Source: Shinisaurus crocodilurus (lineage: Eukaryota > Chordata > Lepidosauria > Squamata > Shinisauridae). From it: a stretch of DNA of 64,000 bases. The notes under the pieces are model-generated. The model was not told the DNA's origin and did no database searches. It saw only the letters and a list, made by a program, of their open reading frames with translations. A program made the translations under genes and the position numbers. Below are positions 1 through 9,400 of the stretch, one piece after another; the first letter of the stretch is position 1, and every line of letters starts with the position of its first letter. The DNA is taken from the NCBI GenBank assembly GCA_021292165.1, contig CM037879.1, forward strand, positions 162,618,886-162,682,885. The letters run 5' to 3'.

Positions 1-1693
1 TCCAGCTCCCCTTCCCACCCGTGGTATTTAACCAGAACTCGGGCCAAGGGTACTTCAATGTCTGGGGAATTGTAGGGCTTAATGGCACAGGTGCGCCCTT
101 GCAAGAACTGGGTTGCTGGCACACTGCCCTGGGGCAGAGCTGTCACATCCGCCCCCGTGTCCCGGTAACCCATATAGGGAACATCATTAACCCAAATTGA
201 CTCACAGAATTGGCTCTGGCTCCAGCGCATCTGCTCCGGGGACACAATCCGTAGAAGCAAGGCTTGGGCAGCGACCTCCGAAGGGTTGTCTCCCGGGCGG
301 CAGTGATCTTGCGCCGGGTCGTCGGAGTCCTCCCCTTGAGAATGGGTGGGGGAATCATCTCCCTCTTCCTCCTGAGGAGTCGGGGTGGGGGCAACGATCC
401 GCCCCATCTTGCTCGGTAGTCCCCGCGGTTCCGTCTTCTTGCCCTGCAGCTTGGGGCAATACTTCCTGATGTGCCCCAGCTCGTTGCAGTTGAAGCACCC
501 ACTGGACCTCGGGGCAGTATTGGGGAAAGGGCCCCCTTTCGGCTTCAGCCCCGCCTCCTTCTGTGTCCTTGTGGGGGCTTTATCTCCACTCCCTTTGCTG
601 CTGGGACAGTTAGGGACCCCTGCCCGGTTGGTTTTGGACTGTCGGTAGAGCCCCACCTCATCTGCTAACCGGGAGGCTTCCAAGCCAGTGGCGGGCTCCC
701 GTTCCCGGACGGCGGTGGCGAGGTCTTCAGGGAGGGTTGCGTAGAACTGTTCTAAGATCATCAACTCCCACAACTCCTCCCAGACCTGCCGCCCGGTGGC
801 ATCTAGCCAGGCGTCCCAGGCCTGCCCCAGTCTCGCCCACCAAGTTCCGTAGGTCTCCCCCTGCCGAGGCTGCCCCTGGCAGAACTTCAGCTGGCAGCGC
901 TCAGCCATGAGCACAAACCTCTGCCAGGACAGCCCTTTTAAATGTCTCATAGTCTATGGGGCCCTTTTGAACCATTAGCCCCAGCAGCTCCGCCAATTCC
1001 CCTCTCACCTGGGTGCGCAGGATCACCATCCAGCGGGATTCAGGCACCATCTCATCCTGGCAGGTGGTTTCGAACAGGGTGAAGAAGGTCACTGGGTCCT
1101 GGTCGAGTTGGTATACGGGAAACAACTTGCGGTCCCAGGAGGAGGGTCGGGGTTGGGGGGATGAGTCAGTGACGGTCGTCGGGGGCCCCAGGCGAGCCAA
1201 CTCCAGCTTCATGCGCAGCACCTCGCGCTGATGCTCCATCATCTCGCGTTTGTGCTTCATTACCTTTTTGGTCCTCTGCCACTCCTCCTGGTCAGGGCTG
1301 ACCAGCCGGGGCTGTGTCCCTTGCCCCCTGGGCATGTGGTCCTCGGTCCCCAGCCCCCCACTTGGGACTTGGGGAAGGTCCAGGTCGTCGGACTGGCCTG
1401 AGGCTCCTTCCTCTTCTTCCTCGGGGTCATCCTCCTCTCCCTTGCCCTCACTCTCATCATCCGAGAAGTTGATCAGGCGGACGCGGTTGGCTAGCGATCG
1501 CCGTCCGCTATCCCCCGCTCCTTAGGGTGGAGAGGGTGGACGCGGCTCTAGCCGTCTGCGCTGAGGCGTTCCCTGGGGTCCAGACCGCCTTGGTCTTCCC
1601 CCTAGAAAGGGACTGCCAGTCCCCCTCCGCCGGGGTCTGCGGCGTCTGGAAATCTCCTCCCGAACTCGGTCCCCCGGTGTCCATTTCCCACAT
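1..1693 (-). pseudogene. Gmr1-like Ty3/gypsy gag-protease, 3' part cut by window edge, decayed
   Basis: This is the gag and protease start of a retrotransposon read right to left; the rest of pol is outside the window. From 1693 downward the minus strand encodes a charged N-terminus, then a capsid-like part containing SSWDRKLFPVYQ (about 1100-1140), then a SCAN-like part with WELMILEQFYATLP (about 720-770). A CCHC knuckle CFNCNELGHIRKYC follows at about 460-500, and a protease region with a GYRDTG active-site motif at about 160-180. The same blocks occur in the same order in the element at 3937-10787, so the two are related. Frames are broken: an early stop at 1508, and a one-base shift near 905 just before the SCAN-like part. 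It lies in the ATP7B intron after exon 8. It is a fossil; no intact protein is expected. Confidence 0.8.
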
Positions 1694-1788
1694 GCACTCT
1701 GTCTGTATTTATTACGGCTCGCTCCACACCAATCCACTAGGCCCACGTCCCTTTCTACGTAGGTCTCGTCACTGATCCTGCGTTATAA

Positions 1789-1806
1789 TCCCAACTGCTG
1801 CCACCA
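1789..1806 (-). other. Primer binding site of the left Gmr1-like element
   Basis: Read on the minus strand the sequence starts TGGTGGCAGCAGTTGGGAT directly after the LTR end at 1807. The element at 3937-10787 has TGGTGGCAGCGGTGGGGAT in the same place. The shared start TGG, the abutting position and the near-identity between two elements support a tRNA primer site. I did not identify the tRNA. Confidence 0.6.
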
Positions 1807-2437
1807 TGTGGAGAAAGACTGCAACTGTCCTTCTTGGCGGGTTCGGCCACTCAGGGGTTAACCCGGACTCGGGTAGCCCTCTATCAGCGGTACGCAGCTC
1901 TCTGGCAGAAGCCGCGACCAATTATAACGCAGGCAAAGCGAGGAGACCGAGTTTTGAATGGACACTACTACACTGTTATGGGTAAACAGAGTTTAATGGA
2001 GCGTAACAGAACATATACAAAGCACCACGCTAAGCACACACCTACAATTGAGCTGGTAGCGAGCCGCAAAAGCAATACACACAGTCGTACCTGGAAATGC
2101 CTTGTTCCTAGAAAGCCGCTTAACTCCGAAAGGGCTGTTCTATGTTAGCGTTGTTCACTGGGAGCTCCCCCAAGGTTGAAGGTGGAGGTTTGACCTGAGC
2201 CATGGACCTTGCAGCTTGCTGCCTCACGAGCAACAACCCTTTTCCCGCCACTGACCCTGGGCTTTATACCCTCTGTTGGGCCCCCTCCTTCTTGTCGTGC
2301 CCCCTCCTGGCACGACTGGTTTTTCTTGTTTGCCCAGCACCTAGGAGTCTTTGGCTGTTCCTTTCTTCTATCCAACACCTGGGAATGAATATTCCACAGG
2401 TCCTTCGGCTGCCAGACCAGGGACTTGCCAGGGGGCA
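1807..2437 (-). repeat. 5' LTR of the left Gmr1-like element
   Basis: On the minus strand this runs TGCCCCCTGGCAAG ... CTTTCTCCACA, with TG and CA ends, and is followed at once by the primer site. It holds a TATA box (GGGTATAAAGCCC, about 2260-2272) and an ATTAAA-type polyadenylation signal near 1990. The outer end at 2437 is inferred from the TG motif because the partner LTR is outside the window. Apart from the terminal GTGGAGAAAG it does not resemble the LTRs of the second Gmr1-like element. Confidence 0.55.
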
Positions 2438-2501
2438 TGTTAATGACTCCTATTGTGATTCTTGGGTGTCTGATGCTATCTTGCGGTATGTGTGCATATA
2501 C

Positions 2502-2528
2502 GTGTGTGTGTGTGTGTGTGTGTGTGTG
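2502..2528. repeat. (GT)n microsatellite
   Basis: An uninterrupted GT dinucleotide run within ATP7B intronic DNA. Confidence 0.9.
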
Positions 2529-2837
2529 GGCTATGGCTTTCTCTTCACATACTCATTGCCTTGTATCAGGAAAATGGACATAAAATGGCACAGAGATGGG
2601 CAAGGGAGGGAATAAAGAAACTTGCCTGTCCCACAGCAGCAACCACAATGGCAAAGATAATGCAAGATTTTGGCTGTGCATCACAGGACGTTGTAACGAT
2701 CAAGAAATTCATCCTTCTTCAAAACTATATTTTAAAAGTTTGAACTGTGCCAGCACAGATGCCTGCCTCTTCTTACATAACAGTTCCCATAGGTTAGCAC
2801 AGCAAAGACTGTAACTTGATATTTATCAGGGTAAATG

Positions 2838-3178
2838 ACTAATGCAGACAGACTGCCTAGGGAAGTAATGGAATCCTATTCCATGCAGTTTTTCAAAGGA
2901 AAGGCTAGAGAGGGGTAGGGATGGAGAAACTTCCTTTTCTCCCTCTTTTTTCTGCCACCCCCCTTCTTCTTCCTCTTCCTTCCTGCCCAGCAGGCTGCAG
3001 GGGGAGGGGCAGAATGCTCTTGCCAGAAGCCTGAGCTGATTGGTTTCCAAGAGCCACATGAAGTTAGGCTGAGGGCTACAGGTTGCCCACCCCTGCTTTA
3101 GGGTTTGGTTTCCTTCCTCGAGGCAGAAAGCTGGACTAGATGTCCTGAAGGATCCCTTCCAAACCTCTAGCATTCAGT
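2838..3178 (+). mobile_element. Diverged CR1 LINE 3'-end fragment
   Basis: CR1-like wording is visible at both ends: CTGCCTAGGGAAGTAATGG near 2855 (the end of CR1 ORF2, compare CTACCTAGGGAGGTGGTGG at 32430) and GGATCCCTTCCAAACCTCT near 3148 (CR1 3' UTR). The middle is purine/pyrimidine rich and holds MITE-like text (GCCCACCCCTGCTTTAGGG). It is an old copy in the ATP7B intron. Confidence 0.5.
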
Positions 3179-3194
3179 CTCAAGATATACTAAC

Positions 3195-3428
3195 CTTTGC
3201 TATGTGTTCTAGCCACCGCCCAAGAGCTATGAACACAAACAGCATTGGAGGGGTGTCAAAAAAGGTGATGGGGCTTTGCTCTGCCTTTTCAGCTATGGCG
3301 ACCATCAGAATGGCACATGAGTAGATGTAAGCTATAGATGTGGCCAGCACTATGAGGACATCCATGTTGGCCATCTTGTGCTTCAGTGACTTGTAGGCTT
3401 GGACATAGAAGTACCATCCACCAAGGAA
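3195..3428 (-). CDS. ATP7B: ATP7B exon 8
   Basis: 234 nt, phase 0, acceptor CAG at 3429-3431 and donor GTTAGT below 3195. It starts [15 protein letters not shown] and contains [18 protein letters not shown] (third helix of the visible core) and [18 protein letters not shown] (fourth helix). It is the last ATP7B exon in the window. Confidence 0.95.
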
Positions 3429-6400
3429 CTGTCAAAAGAAAAGCATTTATAACTCTCTTTTTCTCTCTCATTGGCTAGCCCAAACCTTTTACTCTTTTGG
3501 CAAAGATTTATATCCATTAATGTAACAAGAGATTAGAACTGTACCTGAACCAAAGTGCAAAGGACAAAGAAGAGCAGGTTTAGAATAGATAATCCCGGAA
3601 TGAGGTTTTGCTCCAGAACCATTGATCCATGATGGTCAGCAGCAGGTATTAACATGTAAATCATTAAGATCAAAACAGGGACACCGAATAGTAGGCTGCA
3701 TAAGAATGATTTCTTCCATCTGAAAAGTTAGGGAATCCACAGTATTAGAAGGCAAACTTTCCCTGGCAACTTAAAAAGGCAGAGATTCCATAAGGTCTGC
3801 TTCTGCTGATATCAGTGTCAACTGAATAGTCATTGAAGCCTGTATATGGATTTTTACTTCCGCGTTTCATTACTGCATATAGATAGGTAGTTCCAGGCAT
3901 CCATACAAATGTGAAACAAAGATAATCAAAATAAACAGTGGAAGACCGCCAACCTGGTCTTCTGCGCGGGTTCAATACTAAGGGGGTAGCGAGTCCTGGG
4001 GGCGGGCCTTCTCCGAGGTCCCCCAGCGACTATCACCCTTAGCCTAGAACAAAGGGATAACTTATAGCCACAAAAGTATCTTTTATAAAACAAGTTTATT
4101 TACAAAATGACCTTCACAAACCCAGACACACGCCAGCAATACAGCTTATCAGTACAGCACAAAGTAGCAAGCAAGAAGTCTCAAGGACACCGTGATTTCA
4201 GGGCTCTCAGCTAGTTAGTTCAGCTCGGGCTCCAGCAGCATGCAACCGCATGCTGCTAGCTGGGTTCCCGGCGGAGGTCCGGTCTACCCAAGCGGCTAGT
4301 GAGTGATTTCAGCTTGGTTGCCCGGGGGTCCGGTCAACCCAAGCGGCCAGTGATTTCAGCTTGGTTTCCCGGGGGTCCGGTCAACCCAAGCGGCCAGTGA
4401 TTTCAGCTAGCTGGAGCACGCCGGGTGCTGCTACCCGGGGTTGCCGATCCCTTCGTTCCCTTACCCCAAGCATGGGGCAAGGCTGCTGATCAGGTCCAAC
4501 AACTCAGTTCCCTTGCGCAGGGTGTTTTATACCTTGGGTTTCAGGTAGCCCCTCCCTCTGCAATCAGGTGGGTGGCCAATCAGGTGGGTTGCCACCCTCC
4601 TCAGGTGGATGGCCAATCAGGTGGGTTGCCACCCTCCTCAGGTGGGTGGCCAATCAGGTGGGTTGCCACCTTCCCCCTGTGGGGTGGGGTCCCTTTGAAG
4701 CCACTTGCTTAATGGTCCCATCCTGCGGTGTTGAATGGCCCTTTCTTATGGTGCCGAAGTGTCTGCTCTGGCAAGGAATTCAAGTCTTATGTAGATGGGG
4801 CTGATATACGAGAGCATTGACGAACCTGGGGATGCTTCCTGCCTTCCCCCCTGGGGTGATTCTATGCAGATGTTGTTTGTCCCCTTTTGCATCTGTGGAG
4901 ACTGGCTGTCTCCCCTCCCTGGGCCTCCTTCCCCCCTCCTTGGTGAGTGTGTGTGTGTCAGACAGGGGTTTTAGGTTGGCTTTCTCCACATCTCCCCCCC
5001 GGGGAAAAGATGGCATTGGGGTCCCACACCCCAATTTCCCATCGACTTGCCCATCACCTGAGAAAGCCCGGGAGAGTGCATCAGCCAAGACATTGTCCTT
5101 ACCCTTGATGTGTTCAATTTCGAAGTCAAAGTCTTGCAACGCCAGACTCCACCGTAGGAGTTTTTGGTTGTTGCCCTTGACTCTATCTAACCAGCACAGG
5201 GGGGAATGGTCAGTCTGCAGGCGGAACCGTCTCCCCCAGAGGTAGGGGCGCAACTTGGTGATGGCCCACACCACGGCCAGGCACTCCTTCTCAATGGTGG
5301 CAAGACTACGTTCTCTGGGCAGGAGCTTCTTGCTCAGGTATGCAACGGGGCGCAGCCCTTCTCCCACCTTCTCCTGTAACAACACCGCCCCCATCCCGGC
5401 CTCAGAGGCATCCGTCTGTAGAACGAAGGGGGATTCGAAGTCTGGGGCTTGCAGAATGGGAGCTGCCGTGAGGCAGGCTTTTAACCCGTCGAAAGCGGTC
5501 TGGCAAGCCGCGGTCCACTGGACCCTGTTCGGTTGGCGCTTCTTACAAAGATCAGTCAGAGGGGCTGCTAGCTGACTGAAGTGTGGCACAAACTTCCGAT
5601 AGTACCCTGCAAGTCCCAGAAAAGCCTGCACCTGTTTTTTGGTTGCGGGTTGGGGCCATTTCTGAACCGACTCGATCTTCGCTTCCATGGGTTTGATGCT
5701 CCCCCCTCCGACGCGATGTCCAAGGTACTCAACCTCCCCTAGCCCCACCTGGCACTTCTTTGCTTTCACTGTCAACCCAGCGTCCCGGATCCGCTGGAAG
5801 ACCCGCCGGACATGCTGCAGATGCTGCTCCCAAGTGGAGCTAAAGATAGCTATGTCGTCCAGATAGGCACAGGCAAATTCTCCCAACCCGTTCAGCATTC
5901 CATTCACCAGCCTCTGAAAGGTTGCCGGACCATTCCGGACTCCGAAGGGAAGAGTGGTGAACTGGAATAAACCCAGGTGTGTGACAAAGGCAGACTTGAG
6001 AGCAGCATCCGCGTCCAGCGGAACTTGCCAGTAGCCCTTGGTGAGGTCTAGGGTGGTAATGTACTTGGCCCTCCCTAGTTTCTCCAGCAAGACATCCATG
6101 TTGGGGATGGGGTAGGGGTCAGGGACGGTCACCTTGTTGATTTTCCGATAGTCCACACAGAACCGCACCCCCCCATCCTTTTTGGCCACCAGGACAATCG
6201 GGGAGGACCATGGGCTAGAACTAGGGACGATCACCCCTAGGTCTAGCATGGCTTTGACCTCCTCAGCAATGACTTGAGCATGGGGTCCCACCGCCCGGTA
6301 TGGCAGAGATTGCAGAGGGGGGCTGTCACCCGTTTGAATGGTGTGCTGGATGAGTGGGGTCCGCCCGGGGCGGTCTGAGAACATGGTCCCAAATTCATCC

Positions 6401-9400
6401 AGCACCCGCTTCATTTGCTCCCGCTGAGCCTCGGACAGGGCGGGTGACAGTGAGATTTCTTCCATTCCCCCACCATCCCCCCATTCTCCCAACAGATCCC
6501 CATCAGCGAAATCCTTATCATTATGTTCCTTCACACAGCCCAGTCCCGCACCCCGGTCCACATACAATTTCAACATGTTCACATGAAACACTTTACATTT
6601 TCCAGGAGTCCCAGCAAAGAGTATTTTGTAGTTGACTGGTCCAAGTTTCTCAACTACTAGTCCCCGGACCCTCCCACTTAAGACACAGCTTGTCCGTTTT
6701 GAGGGTACGCAGAACCAGCACTTTATCACCCACCTCAAAAGTCCGGGCTACTGCGGTTTTATCATACAACTCCTTTTGCCGCTGCTGGGCTGCCTTCAGA
6801 TGCTGTTGGGCGGCTTCTCGAACGCTGTGGAGGGTGTCCCGTAGCCGCCGCAGAAAAGTGTGAACCGGCACGGGCGAACTGCCGGCAGCCCCCTCCCATT
6901 CCTCCCGCAACAAAGCCAAGGGCCCCCGTAGTTCTCTGCCAAACATCAGTTCATTCGGGGAAAACCCGAGGCTTTCCTGCGGAGCATCTCGGTAGGCAAA
7001 GAGGAGGTAGGGTAGGGCTTGGTCCCAAGTTCCCGGGTGACGGCTAGCGTACGCCCGGATCATTTCCCCCAAAGTCTGGTTGAAGCGTTCAACCAGTCCG
7101 TTGGTCTCGTGGTGGTAAGGCACCGAAGTTACATGGTCAACCCCCCCAGGTCCCACATCTTCTGGAACAGTTTAGACATGAACCCGGTGCCGCAGTCCGA
7201 CACGACCGTGCGGGGCATTCCCAAGCGGGCAAAGAGAGAGAGCAGAGTCTTAGCCAGGCTGGCTGCAGAGATGGAGGCGAGCGCAAAAGCCTCCGCGTAG
7301 TGGGTGGCAAAGTCCACTACCGTCAGTACAAACTTCTTCCCCGTCTTGGTGGGCGGGTTCAGGGGACCCACTATGTCCATAGCAATCCGTTCAAAGGGGA
7401 TCCCCACCACCGGAAAAGGCTGAAGGGGAGCTCTTGGGTGATCGCGATTGTGTCCCACTCGCTGGCACACATCGCAGGACCGACAGTAAGCCTTAATGTC
7501 GGAGGCGATCATGGGCCAGTAGAACCCCTCTGTAATTCGAGCTTGGGTCCGCTTTTGCCCCAGGTGTCCTCCCCATGCCACGTCGTGGGCGAGGTGCAAC
7601 ACGGCGCGGCGGTACCGTTGGGGAACCACCAGTTGCCTTTGCTTGTGCCCCGGTGCCACTTCCCCCTTTGGCTCGAACTCCCGGTACAAAGTTCCATTGT
7701 CCCAGACAAATCCTTCCGTGGCAAGGGATACCCCGGCCAGAGCGCGACACTCTCGTAAGGATGGGTCCAGTTGCTGGGCTTCCTTGAATTGGGCTTGTGT
7801 CCCAAAGTCTTTAGCCATCTGAGCAAACCCTTCGTTCTTCGGGGGCTCCGCTATGGCCTGGTTTTCCCCGGGGTGCCCCGCAGGGGATGGGGTCACCCCG
7901 GGTGGTGGAAGGGACACGGGCTTAGGCTTTGGGACCGGTGCGGTTACGGGCGGCCCCCCTCGCCTTGCCTGTCCCCGGGTGACGACCCCCATCTTAGCTT
8001 TGGCCACCCGGAACGCGAGGTCGTTCCCGATGATGATGCCCCACTCCTTTTGGCGATGGATGATTACGTCCAACTCTCCTTCCCACCCCTGGTACTTGAT
8101 CCGGACCCGGGCGATGGGGACGGTGATGTCGGGGGAGTTATAGGGTTTGATCGTACACGTACGTCCTGACAAAAGTTGGGACCTCTCTACGCGGTCCCGG
8201 GGCAGAGCCGTTACATCTACCCCAGTGTCCCTATACCCCACCCTGGGAACATTATTGACATAGATGGACTCACAGAATTGCTTGCGGCTCCATCTCAGCT
8301 GGTCCGGGGAGGCGATGCGATACAGCGATGCACGGGGTTCAGGACGGTAGGAATCCCACTCCTGGAGTTCCTCCTCGGCACCGCGATCCTCGGGGATGCT
8401 TGCATGGAGGGAGAGGACCGACCGTCGCTCGTCTTCACTGTCGTCGTCCTGAGCGGCTGTAGCACCCGCAACGCGTCCTACTTTCCTCGGCGAGGGACGG
8501 GCATCCCGGTTCTTGGGTTGGAGCTTGGGGCAATCCCGCCGCAGGTGTCCCATCTCGTTACAGTGGAAGCAGGCCCCAGACCGAGGGTTTTGGTTCCCCT
8601 TGGTTCGAGGGGCCTCCCCGCGCCGTCGGGGCAGGCCCTTTTGCGGCTCCGGGTTCTTCTCGGCCACGGCCGCGGAACTTCCCTTGGTGGATGGGGCCGT
8701 CCGGTATAGCCCCATCTCGTCGGCCATGATCCCCGCCGCCTCACAGGTACGGGGCTTCTGATCCCTCACGACAGCGGCCAGCTCCTTCGGGATGGTGGTG
8801 AAGAACTGCTCCATGGCGAACAGCTCGACAACTTCCTTCAGGGTGGAGGCCCGGGAAGCCTCCACCCAGGACTCGCAGACGTGCATCACCTGGGCTGCCC
8901 ATGCCACGTGGGTGGTCCCAGGGGAAGGTCTACCCTCTCGAAATCTTCGCCGGCAATGTTCGGCGGAGAGGGCGAAGTGTTGCCTGACCGCTGCCTTGAA
9001 CGCCTCGTAGCTTGCCGGGGTCTTCCGCAGATGAGCCCCGAGGAGGTCAGCCAGGTCCCCACTGACCTGGGTTCGCAGGGCGGACAACCGCAAGTTGTCG
9101 GGGACCCGCTGCTCCTGGCACGCCATTTCAAAAATGTAGAAAAACATCAGGACATCCTGCCCTGGCTTGTAGTAGGGGAACGCCTTGCGGTCCCACGATG
9201 GAGGGGGAGGAGCGGAGGGGACAATCGGGGGAGTTTTCCCCGCCTCAAGCTGCATCTTGGCCAGCTCCATCTGCATCTGGATCATTTCGCGCTCGTGGGC
9301 CATCCTCTCCCGCTCGTGTGCCATCCAGTCTGAGGGAAGCTCAAAGGGCTCCAGGGGCTCCAGGGGAGCGGGGTCCTCGGTCCACACATCCTCTCTCCCA

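Noticed and set aside
3745..3975. Open frame near the 3' LTR edge as a missing ATP7B exon
   Set aside because: It has no splice borders and no ATP7B similarity; the 77-nt exon 6 was found at 11148-11224 instead.
7141..7147. Programmed -1 frameshift as the normal expression mode of the Gmr1 integrase
   Set aside because: It falls between catalytic residues of one fold; a base lost from a G run explains it more simply. Kept only as a low-interest check.
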